From CAWJHE01 sp963842455 (lineage in GTDB: Bacteria > Chloroflexota > Anaerolineae > Anaerolineales > UBA4823), in contig CAWJHE010000014.1 of assembly GCA_963842455.1 (NCBI GenBank), forward strand, positions 124,001 to 188,000: a stretch of 64,000 nucleotides of DNA, given 5' to 3'. Both the position numbers and the translations under genes were made by a program. The notes beneath the pieces are model-generated. The model did no database searches. It saw only the letters and a program-made list of their open reading frames with translations, and had not been told where the DNA came from. Shown piece after piece: positions 39,517-49,722 of the stretch (the first letter of the stretch is position 1; every line of letters starts with the position of its first letter).

Positions 39517-40032
39517 TCATTTACCCACCCGCTTCCGGGCGGCATCCCGGCGGGCAAAATAGGCTTCCAGGGGCGATTGCCGTTCCGCCTGGATACCCAA
39601 GTCACGCAGATCGTCCTGGCTCTCAGCTGCCAGGTGGCGCAAAATGTGGTGGTAGGAAATCATGGCTGCCGGGTACTCGATGCCAGCTGAATGGTGCATC
39701 AGGAACAAAACACGCACACCCAAATCCTGCATGATCTGGGCAGCAGCCTGGATGGGAATATCCGGCGGAACTTGTGGTACGCCATCATGCATAATCTGCT
39801 CGGCTACGGTATGCACGTCGACATGATGGGTGTAAGCTGCGACCAATTCATCGCGGCTGACCACACCCAAAGCATGGCCTTCATTCGGTTCCAGCACCAC
39901 CACCGCTTCCAACTCCTTTTGAAGCACAAGGCGCGCAATTTCGATGATGGGGGTATCCGGAGAACAGGTGGGTACACCCACTGTCATCAAATCGCGGACC
40001 AGGAACAGCTTGTTAGGGGTCTCTGCAGTCAT
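39517..40032 (-). CDS. Two-CBS-domain protein
   Basis: Two CBS domains (VRDLMTVGVPTCSPDTPI ... VVSRDELV and VAEQIMHDGVPQVPPDIPI ... AAMISYHHILRHL), which usually bind adenine nucleotides and act as energy sensors. The start ATG 40032 (MTAETPNK) is preferred because the upstream 25 residues look non-coding, but an ATG at 40107 directly abuts the acsB stop (TAAATG) and cannot be excluded. The tight link to acsB suggests a role in nucleotide-dependent control of the CODH/ACS pathway; this is inferred from position only. Confidence 0.8.
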   Translation of the reverse strand: MTAETPNKLFLVRDLMTVGVPTCSPDTPIIEIARLVLQKELEAVVVLEPNEGHALGVVSRDELVAAYTHHVDVHTVAEQIMHDGVPQVPPDIPIQAAAQIMQDLGVRVLFLMHHSAGIEYPAAMISYHHILRHLAAESQDDLRDLGIQAERQSPLEAYFARRDAARKRVGK

Positions 40033-40107
40033 CGGCGTCCGTTGGATGGAGAAAGGACCAGGGTAGAGATGATTTTTGGGAAAGCCAGCTCTACCCTCAT
40101 TTCCCAT

Positions 40108-42397
40108 TTAGAACATTGCATCCATCACCAGGGATGGATGGTTATGCTCTTCCAGCCAGGCAAGCAGCTCATCGACATTGGTGACGCTGCGTTCATCGGC
40201 AATCTTACCGATCATATCCGGGTCACCTTCACGCTCGGCAACCGCTTTCAATTCCTCGCTCATGGTCTCTTTCAGCACGCTGCTCATCCAAACCACGCGC
40301 TTGAAACCGCCATCGGCAGAAATGAACTTAGGGCTGATCAGGTAGAACTTGCCCACACCCATCACACCGGGAGTCTGCAAACCGCCGCCAGCAATTCCCG
40401 CCAGGGTGGAAAAGGTCATACCTGCAGGTGTCATGCTGGTGTCTTCGCGGCTGACCACCATTACACCATTGGCTTCTGGGATCAGCATGACGATACACTC
40501 AAAGCAGCCGCAGGCTGTCATGGGGTTCTCCATGATCGAGTACATGGCAACTTCCTGTACGACGCCATGCGAACCAATCTTGGCGTAATCGTTCGTGCCG
40601 GACCAATATCCTTTGAGCGGATCAACGATCTTACCCAGCTTGATCGGCTGGTTTGGACCGGTGGGGTTAATGCTGAAGGAGGCTTTGCAGTCCAGCCAGT
40701 TGTAAGCGCCGCAAAGACCCAGACGTTCCGGGCTGACGACACAGACATGGTCGGGAGCAAAGGACTGGCACAAGGTGCAGGAGTAGAACTCATCCACCCG
40801 ATCATCGGTCAGGTCTGCCAGGCGTTTGTTACGGTAATCGTATGCCTGGCGAGCCTTAGCCAACCAACCGGTAAGCTTTTCTGGATCGGTATAAATCGTC
40901 ACCTGGACTTTATCGACGATGGCGCCGAAATCGGTCTTAAATCGCGGCATGGAGAATCTTGCCAAAATGCTCCAGGTTGAAGCCTTTATCCGCTGCCGCA
41001 TTGGAGATGCGGATCCAGGCGATATCACGCTGACCAATATGCTGGATACCAGAAGCGCCATTCACGAAATAATGGATCTGGCGTTCCAGGACCGGCTCAA
41101 AGTCCTCTTGCATTTGCCGACCGGCTACCTGCACCACAATACCCATATCCATGGAACCCTGGGCAGGCAACTCTACAAAGCCAGGACCGACAATATCCAC
41201 TTTTCCATCTACCACCTGGTCGAGAGGCGCCATATACAAGTATTCAAAACAGCGCGAATATTTACCGCCAAACTCGACGCGCATATCTGTCTTGCGCACT
41301 ACCTCGCCTTCGAATGCTGAGCCATACGGAACCGGCACCGGCACATCAGACACCTTGACCTTGACGCCGCGCACTTCGATACATTTCTGCACCAGGCGTT
41401 CGGCGCGTTCCAGGTCATCCTTGCCATCAATTTCGTTGAATGGCATGCTGACCACATGCTCGTATTTGGTGATGCCGGTGGGCAGGATTTCCGGGATGAC
41501 CGTATCGGCAATTACCGGGAAACCGAAGTTGATCGCCCCGGCGGCTGCCGCGTACTTAAGATCATCCACTTCGCCCAATGCCAGGACAAAGGCGAAGACA
41601 CGCTCGCGGTTGTAAAGCAAAATTTCTCGGGATTGCCCACCTTTCAATCCGCCAAAAGTAAGCCCGGAGCGCACAGCAAATCCCAAGGCATAGATGGCGC
41701 TGATGGTATCGGTGCCAAAAGGAACCGTATAAGTATCATAGCCCAGCTCCACACCTTCTTCCATTAATTGATGGATGATACTGCGACCGTTTACATTCCC
41801 AGAAAGAAAAGTGAGAATGTTGCGGCGCTGCAGTTCTCGCACGATCTTTACCGCCACTTCGTTAGATTTAGCCGCTCCTACAATGGCAGCAAATCCAGGC
41901 ATACGCCCATCCACCAATTGGATGCCCCAGGAGCGCAATTGGATATCGTCAATCGGACCATTCAGGTGACCATCCAGCCCATTACCTCCATGCCCGTTAT
42001 CCGGGCTGGTAAAGGATGTCCCTCCTGCCAATTGAAAACCGGGCATCGGTTCTGGTTGCAGGTTGTAGACATAGCGGATGGCTTCGATCGTCTCTGCCGC
42101 CAGTAAGGTTGCCATGCCGCTATCCAAGGTTTCTCCAAGATAGGGCGTCCATTTGGAATCGGCTGGTATGGGATGCAATAAATGGCGGGCCTGGGCTAAC
42201 ACTTCGGGCAATTGACCCAGGGTTTCGATCGACTTTCCAGTCATCCCCAGGATCAAGGGAAGGTAGTAGGCTGTGTTTGGGAAAGATACTTTGGTATCCG
42301 GACCTTTTTCATCCAGGGCTTTTTGCAACATCAGCTCGGCTTCGATGACCAGGGCGTTTGCCCCGCGTATTGCTCGGGTTGCGATGTAACGTGACAT
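40108..42397 (-). CDS. acsB: Acetyl-CoA synthase, catalytic subunit of CODH/ACS (one frame break)
   Basis: About 763 codons, bacterial type with the N-terminal CODH-contact domain (AANTAYYLPLIL region near residue 40), a middle domain with FGGLKGGQSREILLYNRERV, and the A-cluster domain. A-cluster ligands: YSCTLCQSF, HVCVVSPERLGLCGA and the ACGCFE tripeptide, which hold [4Fe-4S] and the two nickel sites. It joins CO, methyl and CoA into acetyl-CoA. The frame breaks near 40945 (GKILHAAI stop versus FSMPRFKTDFGAIVDKVQ). It lies 25 nt after acsA. All metal ligands lie in the second frame and are intact. Confidence 0.93.
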
Positions 42398-42422
42398 TCT
42401 TGACCTCCTGATCTTCCAGCGC

Positions 42423-44439
42423 CTAGTCGGCGGCTACTCCATAAAGGGCTTGGCGACGGTCTTCCATAGGCATGGCTTCCAACTCCAACATGCGAGCATC
42501 GCCGCTGCGCCCAAATTTGTTCGGATCGTAAACTGGCAACCCCAGGGCTGCACGCTTCTTATCGATATGCTCCAGCGTTTTGCGGATCATCTCATCCGTA
42601 TCGGCAATAAACTCCATCTTTCCGCCGTATAGCTTTTCCCAACCCTGGCTGATATAGCGTAGGACGATGTCGCTATCTTCAACACGATCGGGCATACCGC
42701 TGATCGGAGACGATCCGCCAAAGATGACATAGGCGCCTGAAGCGACGCAATAGGTGCCAATCGAAAGAGCTTTTTCGCTCATCCATTCCGGCGCCAGGCC
42801 AACGGCTGGAATTTGATCCACATCATCGCCCAGACCGCCGGTTTCCGCCATTTGGGTCAGCACAGTAAGGATGCGGGAGTTATCCACGCAAGAGCCCATA
42901 TGCAGCACCGGAGGAATACCCACAGTCTCGCAAATCTCGCGCAGACCAGGTCCAACCTTGTCCAAACCAGCCTCACCGAGCAAAAAGCCCAGCTTGGCGC
43001 TGGCAATCGCGCCGCAGCCGGTTTCGACCACCAGCACATCCTGTTTGAGCAGTTCTTCGGTGACGTGTGTGTGCAACCAGTCTTGCTTGGAGCGCGGGTT
43101 ATTGCAGCCGACAATAGCTGCCACGCCGCGAATACGCCCACTCATAATGGCGTCATTCAAGGGGCGGAAGGACGCCCGGTAAGAACCACCGAGCATGTAG
43201 TTGATATATTCGTGTGAAAAGCCAGGGATCAGATCTTCTTTGATTTGAGGAATATGGGTTTTGCCACGGTTTTTGTAATTATCGATGGCCGTTCTTAAGA
43301 TTTGCTTGGCAATCGTCAAGGCTTTGTGTTCGTCAAACTCGATATGTGTGGCGCCTTTGATTCTCACCTTTGGAGATGTTGTGATAATTTGTGTATGGAA
43401 ATTGCTGGCAAGATCAACTAATGCCTGCATAATGCATTGCACATCTACTACCATGGCTTCAACTGAGCCGGTCAGGATGGCCAATTCCTGGTGAAGGAAG
43501 TTACCGGCAGCTGGGATACCCTGACGCATCAGAATTTCGTTAGCCGTGCAGCAAATCCCCGACAGGTTAACACCCTGCGCGCCAGCTGCGCGGGCATATT
43601 CAATGATTTCCGGGTCCTGCGAGGCAGCTACCACCATCTGGCTGAGAGTCGGTTCGTGACCATGTACCACCACGTTGACATAATCATCTTTGAGCACACC
43701 CAGGTTGGCCTGGCCTAAAATGGGGGCTGGGGTGCCAAAGAGGATATCCGAAATATCTGTGGCGATCAGGCTGCCGCCCCAGCCATCCGAGATGGCCGTG
43801 CGTACTGCATGCTGACAAAATATGCTCAGGGTCCTGATCATCACCGATGTGGGTACGGTGCAGGGCTTCTACCACTTCGCGATCGACGCCACGCGGCATC
43901 ACACCTGTCTCCCGCCATATTTGGACTCGCTTCTTGGTGGCGCGTTTGGTAACCACAATCTCACCCCGCTGTTGCCCAAACTGGGAGATGTAGAGATCCG
44001 CCAGGTCGTTGGCAATTTCTGAGGGTGAGCGCTTATCTATAGGAATATCATATATCTGGGCGATGGTGCGCAGCTTAGCAACATCGCGGATCATGTATCC
44101 TTCTGCTTCGCCATTGGCAACAGCCTTCAAGGTAAAAGCCATGTCGCGGCCGTGATCAGAATGCGCCGCAGCGCCGGCCGAGATAGAACGGATAAAATTG
44201 CGCGCTTGGATCGTGTCGATGGTTGCGCCGCACACACCGGTCTGGCCGTCTTTCGTCAGCCGGCAGGGTCCCATGCCGCAAATCTTGCAGCACATCCCAG
44301 CCCCACCAATATTACAGGCAACCATATCATCTGCGCGGCTGAAAGCCGTGCTGATGCCCAATTCATCAGCCCGGATTAACATTTGCTGGGCTGCGGGGTC
44401 AGCAGTTCGTTCTTCTTGAGTACGTTTTCCTTTTGCCAT
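42423..44439 (-). CDS. acsA: CO dehydrogenase catalytic subunit (one frame break)
   Basis: About 672 codons, Ni-Fe-S CO dehydrogenase that reduces CO2 to CO for AcsB. D/B-cluster cysteines in CNIGGAGMCCKICGMGPC and GVCGA near residues 42-70; histidine channel SDHGRDMAF; C-cluster ligands in VNLSGICCTANE, VETGCGAIASAK, HMGSCVDNSR and GTYCVASG. The frame breaks near 43835 (DDQDPEHILSACSTH versus LSIFCQHAVRTAISDGWGG); the correct reading probably runs EHILSxCQHAVRTAISD. Starts 3 nt after the HMA-like gene and lies directly ahead of acsB. Confidence 0.94.
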
Positions 44440-44442
44440 CGC

Positions 44443-44838
44443 TTAATCCTCCATTTTATTTTTAATCACACCAAATCCAGGACAATTCCAAATGGGTTTA
44501 CCGCTAAAACTGACCTTTTGCTCAAAGGACACCGTATCACGCATGGTTTCGAAAGTTTGCGTATGCCGGAAAAAAGTTTGAGACTGGTCTGCTTTCAAGT
44601 GGGAAGCAACGCCTGATTCTACCGGCATGGGCAGCTTTTCCAGGTAACCAAACTCGCCTAAGGTCGTTCGAATTTGATCTTCATTGATTTTATTTTCATC
44701 CAGTTGGACCTCGACCAGGTGAAAAGCACTGCTGACATAAAGATCGATTACACCAGGCAAGGCCAGCAAGATGCGCCTGACTTCTGTCACATGATGATCG
44801 CCATACATTGCAGGAACTTCTAGGGTTATTGTCTTCAT
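44443..44838 (-). CDS. HMA-like protein lacking the CxxC metal site, first gene of the acs operon
   Basis: 131 residues. Residues 1-68 follow the heavy-metal-associated fold (ITLEVPAMYGDHH, VRRILLALPGVIDLYVSS, VEVQLDENKINEDQIRTTLG, EFGY). Where family members have M-x-C-x-x-C, this one has M11-Y-G-D-H-H16, so a Cu(I)-type site is absent, but Asp14 and two His remain. The C-terminal half (75-131) is unlike known domains to me and carries a lone Cys119 in IWNCPGFG. Starts after GGAAGGAG and ends 3 nt before acsA. Position suggests help with CODH metal loading or assembly; that is an inference with no direct support. Confidence 0.75.
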   Translation of the reverse strand: MKTITLEVPAMYGDHHVTEVRRILLALPGVIDLYVSSAFHLVEVQLDENKINEDQIRTTLGEFGYLEKLPMPVESGVASHLKADQSQTFFRHTQTFETMRDTVSFEQKVSFSGKPIWNCPGFGVIKNKMED

Positions 44839-44930
44839 GGGCTCCTTCCTTGCTTCGAACTGATGGGTTATCGGGTTGAATGATGGAAAAAATGAAAATT
44901 TCGCCTGTTCCCCTTTTTGAAAGAGTCAAT

Positions 44931-44977
44931 AAAAAAAGCCTGTCTCAATATCCAAAAAGGGATAGAAACCAGGCCTT
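44931..44977 (-). terminator. Terminator-like hairpin in the acs operon leader
   Basis: On the minus strand an imperfect 17-18-bp stem (arms 44960-44977 and 44936-44953, with a few mismatches and one bulge) closed by a CTTTTT loop is followed by seven T (44937-44931). It lies about 95 nt before the first gene and about 160 nt after the proposed start of transcription, so it is placed as an attenuator. Confidence 0.6.
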
Positions 44978-44998
44978 TTCAAATCCATAGGCAGGCAG

Positions 44999-45047
44999 CC
45001 GTTAATCATAACGGTCAATAACTTCTGATATGTCTTATCATGATTAA
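44999..45047 (-). ncRNA. Mutually exclusive hairpins in the acs leader RNA
   Basis: A local perfect hairpin CCGTTA-TGAT-TAACGG (44999-45014, minus strand) competes with a longer pairing of TTAATCAT (45040-45047) with ATGATTAA (45002-45009), since they use the same bases. Upstream lies another perfect small hairpin, ACCAGTCCAACTGGT (around 45112-45126). No B12 box, T-box or SAM motif was recognised. It looks like a cis-regulatory leader of unknown class. Confidence 0.4.
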
Positions 45048-45142
45048 GGCAGACCATCCTTACTAACTCTTTCTAGCCAGGGAACAGGAAGGCAACTACC
45101 AAACGAAACCAGACCAGTTGGACTGGTGCAATACTGGTAAAG

Positions 45143-45171
45143 AATATAGCAAAAAAATGTCAACGTGGCAA
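45143..45171 (-). promoter_or_regulatory. Promoter of the HMA-acsA-acsB operon
   Basis: On the minus strand: -35 TTGCCA (45166-45171), 17-bp spacer, -10 TATATT (45143-45148). Start expected near 45136, giving a leader of almost 300 nt before the HMA-like ATG at 44838. A TTGACA inside the spacer is too close to the -10 to be the main box. Confidence 0.6.
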
Positions 45172-45275
45172 GTGACATATATTACTATTTTACCGAGGTT
45201 ATTTATCCTATAAACTCCATCTCCCAAAATTTTGTTTACCACATGGCTTAGAATCAACTCAGTTCGGCGAGAAAG

Positions 45276-46200
45276 TTATGGTTCCTTTGCCAGGTTTACA
45301 AACACATCTTCCAGGACGGGTTCCCCCACCTGTATCGCCTTGCACTTCAATTCCAGATTTTTCCAATAGAGAAGCCAAATCAGGCAATTCTAGCCCTTTC
45401 TGGACAACCAGACGAAGCTGATCACCGGACAGGCTGGCGCGCAGCACACCAGGATTTGCTTCCAAAATCGCCAAAGCCTTCAGCAATGCTGGCGTCTGAA
45501 TTTCTACAATATCCCCTGGAACATAGCGCTGCTTCAATGCCTGAGGTGTATCCATTGCCAGAAGCCTGCCGGAGCGCATCATCGCCACGCGGTGGCAATA
45601 TTCGGCTTCATCCATATAATGGGTGGTCACCAGGATGGTAACTCCCTGCAAAGCAAGATCATAGATCAGGTCCCAAAAGGCGCGGCGGGCATTGGGGTCG
45701 ACGCCAGAAGTCGGTTCATCCAGAAACAAGAGGCGCGGATGGTGAACCAGTGCAATTCCCAGGGCTAGGCGCTGCCGAAAACCGGTGGGTAATTCACGGG
45801 TGAGGGTATTACTCAGACTTTCTAAACCAACCGATGCCTGGGTCTTTTGTATTTCTGATTTATCGATAACCCCATACACACCAGCATAAAATTGAAGGTT
45901 CTGCCAGACGGTCAAATCATCATAAAGGGCAAACTTTTGGGACATATACCCACAGCAGGCGCGAATCTCTTCGGATTGCAAGACCGTATCAAAACCCAAG
46001 ACCTTTGCCCAGCCTTCGTTGGGTCGCAGCAAACCCAGTAGCAAGCGGATGGTGGTGGTCTTGCCGCAGCCATTCGGTCCCAGGTAGCCGACAATTTCCC
46101 CTGGCAGAACCTGGAAGGAGACCTGGTCAACTGCCGTAAACTCGCCAAAGCGTTTCGTGAGGTGATCCGTTTCAATAGCCAGGATTTGCGTAGCGGTCAT
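45276..46200 (-). CDS. ABC exporter ATPase (YbhF C-half/DrrA type, frame break at end)
   Basis: About 308 residues. Walker A GPNGCGKTTT, Q-loop MSQKFALYDDLTV, degenerate signature LPTGFRQRLALG (instead of LSGG), Walker B LLFLDEPTSGVD, H-loop VTTHYMDEAEYCHR. A run of five G near 45328 shifts the frame; the other frame reads GEPVLEDVFVNLAKEP and stops at 45276, the normal end of the family. It overlaps the preceding ATPase gene by 4 nt (ATGA). With that gene it corresponds to the two halves of YbhF. Confidence 0.88.
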
Positions 46201-47154
46201 GATGCCTCTGCCAACGAAATAAATACATCTTCCAGGTCGGGTTGAACCTGGCGAGCCTGGATATCCTGGCCGCCTGCTCTAGAAATGGCTGCCTCAAGTG
46301 CATTGATTACAGCCTGGGTAACGCTCTCTTTCAAGCGCAGATGCAAGCGGTCTCCAAAGACATGCACATCTTCGACATGCGGGTCTGCAGCAGCTATCGA
46401 GCGTAGTAGCGGCAAGGGGAAGCCTTTTAGCTCGATAATCCTGCCTGCCAGTTTCTTTCTCAATTCTCCAGGACTGCCTTCGATAATAATTTTTCCCTGG
46501 CGCATAAACCCAATGCGGTGGCAGCGCGCCGCTTCGTCCATATAAGGGGTCGAGATCAGCACACAAACCCCCTGCTCAAGCGGAGCGTCCGCTGTCAGCC
46601 GGATGATCAGCTGCCAAAAATCCTGGCGGGTAACCGGGTCAACGCCGGTGGTGGGCTCATCCAGCAGCAAGACGCGCGGTCGTGTTACCAGAGCAGAGGC
46701 TAATCCCAATTTTTGCTTCATACCTCCGGAGAGCTGACCGGCGCGCCGGTCTTTATACTCAGCCAAACCGACAAACTCCAGGATATGCATACAGCTCGGC
46801 AGCCATTCGGCGGCAGATAAGCCGCGCAACTCAGCAAAAAAACGGATATTTTCCAGTACAGTCAAGTCCTGGTAGAGAGAAAAGCGCTGCGACAGGTAAC
46901 CAATTTTCGAACGGGCTTTCTCTGTTTCCTTTAATAGATCATACCCGCAAACCCTGATGGTGGGGGAAGCCTGCGGCAAAACGGTAGGTAGGTAAGCGCC
47001 GCACAAGAGACGCATGGTTGTGGTTTTTCCTGCCCCATCCGGTCCCACCAAACCATAGATCTCACCAGCGGCTACCTGGAAGCTGATATCACTCACAGCC
47101 TGAACACGCAGAAAAGTGACGGCTTAGATGCCTGGCTTCAATCAACAGTTCCAT
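46197..47154 (-). CDS. ABC exporter ATPase (YbhF N-half type, frame break at start)
   Basis: About 319 residues. Start ATG 47154 (MELLIEARHLSRHFSA), then a one-base frame change near 47115 into RVQAVSDISFQVAAGEIYG. Walker A GPDGAGKTTTMRLL, LSQRFSLYQDLTV, signature LSGGMKQKLGLASALV, Walker B VLLLDEPTTGVDP, H-loop STPYMDEAARCHR (His replaced by Pro-Tyr context, as in YbhF). C-terminus ends LEDVFISLAEAS. It follows the HlyD-type gene by 21 nt. Confidence 0.88.
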
Positions 47155-47175
47155 CTTGATCGTCCTGCTACCCGG

Positions 47176-48531
47176 TTATTCACCAAAATCCACATCGGCG
47201 GGCATGCCGGGTTTCAACTTGCCATCCGGATTTTCAATGAAGAGCTTAATCGCAAAGACCGTGTTGCGGCGGCCTTCTTCGGTCTGTACATTGCGAGGCG
47301 TAAATTCAGCCTGGTCGGCAATCACAACCACGGTCGCTGAAAACTTCTGGCCTGGGAAAGAATCTACACTGACGCTGGCTTGCTGACCCAGGTTGACTTC
47401 GCCATAACGAAATTCGGGCAAATAAACGGTGATCTCCAGCTCAGAAAGCTTCCCCAGTGTCAGAACTGGCGCACCCATTTGCACGATTTCCCCCAGGCTG
47501 GCTATGCGTGTCAGGACCACCCCGTCCACGGGTGAGACCACACTGAGCTTCTGGATCTGCAAATCGAGTAAGTTCAGCTCCGCCTGCGCCTGGGCGACAG
47601 CTGACTGGGCTGCATCCAGGCGCGCCTGGGCAGTATCCACTCCAACCCTGGCTGCTTCCAGACCGGCCTCGGCCTGCTTGGGCATGGCGTCGATGGCTGC
47701 TAATCGGGCTTCCAGGATGGCGACATCCTGCGGGTTGGGACCATCCTGGAGCTTGGCAAGCTCATCTTCAGCCTTGCTCAGCTTGGATTGGGCAGCTTCT
47801 AAGGCGGCGGATAGTTCAATGCGGCGCACAGCGCTGTCATATTCGCTTTGCGCTTCGTCAAGCTGCTCTTTTAATTCCTCCCGCCTCTCGTTACTTTCTG
47901 GTAAATTGCGGTAAGGCTCAAAAACCTCCCGGGCTTCGTCAAGCGCTGTCTTGGTCAGCGCGATGCCTTCGGCAGGCGTCAGGTCTTTCTGCAAGGAGGA
48001 TACCGTGTAATTATCCAACATATAAACGGCATCGCGCACCGCACGGTTCGCTAAAGCCACCTGGCGGGCAGCTTCACCGCGTGCCGCCGCGGCGTTCACC
48101 GTCAGGTCGTCCAAAGTCTGCTGCACCGGCAAGCGCTCCGCTAATGCGGTAGCCAGAGCAGCCTGGTGAGCCGCTTCGGCGGTCTTGAGAGCTGCTTCAG
48201 CGCTGGAGAGCCCGCCTTGGGCAACGGCTACATTTGCCTGGGCTGTTTCCATGGCTGCCTGGGCGCGGGCGCGCTGCGATTGCAGCAGGCTATCATCCAG
48301 GCGGAAGAGGACATCCCCGGCTTTGACCGACTGTCCTTCATCTACCAGTAGCTCGACAATCCTCCCGGAGAGCTCTGCAGCCATGGATATCGATTCGGCC
48401 TCCACAGTCCCGGAAACCTGTAAATTTGCGTTATTGGCTGCCTGCCCCCGGCTGATCAGGTACCACGAAGTCACAGCCAGGATCAAAAGTACAACCACAA
48501 TGATTCTTTTACGGATATCGAATGTATGCAT
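47176..48531 (-). CDS. Membrane-fusion (HlyD/YbhG-type) protein
   Basis: About 451 residues from ATG 48531 (MHTFDIRKRIIVVVLLILAV), with GAGGGT upstream. One N-terminal membrane anchor, a biotinyl-lipoyl half (VSGTVEAESISMAAELSGRI, VKAGDVLFRLDD), a long coiled-coil hairpin (about residues 85-320, rich in Ala, Gln and Glu), the second lipoyl half (VSPVDGVVLTRIASLGEIVQ) and a beta-barrel (QASVSVDSFPGQKFSATVV). It bridges the inner-membrane ABC exporter to the outer layers. Present in a tetR-permease-hlyD-ATPase-ATPase operon. Confidence 0.9.
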   Translation of the reverse strand: MHTFDIRKRIIVVVLLILAVTSWYLISRGQAANNANLQVSGTVEAESISMAAELSGRIVELLVDEGQSVKAGDVLFRLDDSLLQSQRARAQAAMETAQANVAVAQGGLSSAEAALKTAEAAHQAALATALAERLPVQQTLDDLTVNAAAARGEAARQVALANRAVRDAVYMLDNYTVSSLQKDLTPAEGIALTKTALDEAREVFEPYRNLPESNERREELKEQLDEAQSEYDSAVRRIELSAALEAAQSKLSKAEDELAKLQDGPNPQDVAILEARLAAIDAMPKQAEAGLEAARVGVDTAQARLDAAQSAVAQAQAELNLLDLQIQKLSVVSPVDGVVLTRIASLGEIVQMGAPVLTLGKLSELEITVYLPEFRYGEVNLGQQASVSVDSFPGQKFSATVVVIADQAEFTPRNVQTEEGRRNTVFAIKLFIENPDGKLKPGMPADVDFGE

Positions 48532-48552
48532 AAGACCCTCCACACCAGAAGA

Positions 48553-49681
48553 TTAATCGAGATGTTTGCGGAAACGCATGGCAGCCGCGCCCATAATCAC
48601 AAAGCCAAACAGCACCAGGGCGATCACCTGGTTCTGGATGGCTGCCAGTCCTGCGCCTTTGAGCATCAAAACTCGCAGCGCCTCCAGAAAATAGCGCATG
48701 GGGATGGCGTAGGAAATCCAACGCAGTAACAGCGGCATATTATTCATCGGATACAGAAAGCCGGAAAGAAAAATGGCTGGCAGCAAGGTCATCCAGACGG
48801 TAAGTATGGCTTCTTGTTGGGTGTTCGCAATGGTTGAAGCCAGCAGACCAATGCCCAGACCAGAAGCCAGGAAGAGTATTGAAACAAAGGCAATCAGCAG
48901 TAAGGAACCCCGTACCGGCACGCCAAACCAGAAATGCCCGATGGCAATCACCTCCACGGTATCCAGCAATCCCAGGATCACGTAAGGCAGGATTTTTCCG
49001 ACCACCAGCTCCCATGGGCGAATAGGGGTGACGATGAGCTGTTCGATGGTGCCCTGCTCACGCTCGCGGACGACGGAAGTGGCAGTCAGCAAGGCGGTGA
49101 TGGCAAACAGGATCATGGCAATCACGCCTGGGATCATAAAATATGCGGATACCAGATCGGGGTTATACCAAACCGTGGTGCGCACGTCGATCGGTTGCTG
49201 CAAGCGCGCATTCAAACCGCTGCGTTGCAGTCTTTCCACCATCAGGTCCGTGGCGTAATTTTGGGCTATCAGCCTGGCGGCAGACAGGGCGGTGTTGGCG
49301 ATGGTCGGGTCTGAGCCATCCAGGATCAAAGCCACCTGAGCCTGGCCTCTGTGCACCTGGGAGGCGTAATCAGGGGGGATGATCAAACCTATGCCTACCT
49401 CCCCTTTTTCAATTAGCCGGTGCAGCTCCAGAATCGCTGTTGACGGCGTAGGTGAGCGCAAAGTAATCGGTGGAGCGGTAAGCCTGCAGTAAATCGCGGG
49501 CTTCAGCGCTGTGGCTCTGATCAAAAACCGCCATAGGTAGGTTACGCACATCGGTTGTAAAAATGTAGCTTAGAAGGAATAACTGGATGAGCGGGAAGAC
49601 CAGGATCATCGCCAGCATGCGCTTATCACGCCAGAGCTGGATAAATTCTTTACGCACAATCGAGATCAGGCGATTATTCAT
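48553..49681 (-). CDS. ABC-2 type exporter permease (YbhS/R type, one frame break)
   Basis: About 376 residues. N-terminal KEFIQLWRDKRMLAMILVFP with the first membrane segment, a large extracytoplasmic domain (about 45-175), then five membrane segments (VSAYFMIPGVIAMILFAITA, ATSVVREREQGTIEQLIVTP coupling region, GLLDTVEVIAIG, LASGLGIGLLAST, TLLPAIFLSGFLYP). The frame breaks near 49430 (SDSGAAPAN stop versus LELHRLIEKGEVGIGLIIPP). Only one permease is present, so a homodimer is likely, unlike E. coli YbhS-YbhR. Confidence 0.88.
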
Positions 49682-49722
49682 AGATGCTCCAGTCTAGAAG
49701 ATGAGACCATCCAAAACAAAGA

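Noticed and set aside
39691..40980. 429-codon frame antisense to acsB and the CBS gene
   Set aside because: Overlaps well-supported genes on the other strand; composition and lack of RBS indicate a shadow.
40900..44439. Programmed frameshifting in acsA and acsB
   Set aside because: No slippery heptamer with a downstream structure is seen, and similar breaks occur in unrelated genes across the window, so sequence error is simpler.
44990..45136. Cobalamin riboswitch ahead of the acs operon
   Set aside because: Tempting because AcsCD needs a corrinoid, but no B12 box or other conserved cobalamin core is visible on the minus strand. AGCCAGGGAACAGG lies on the wrong strand.
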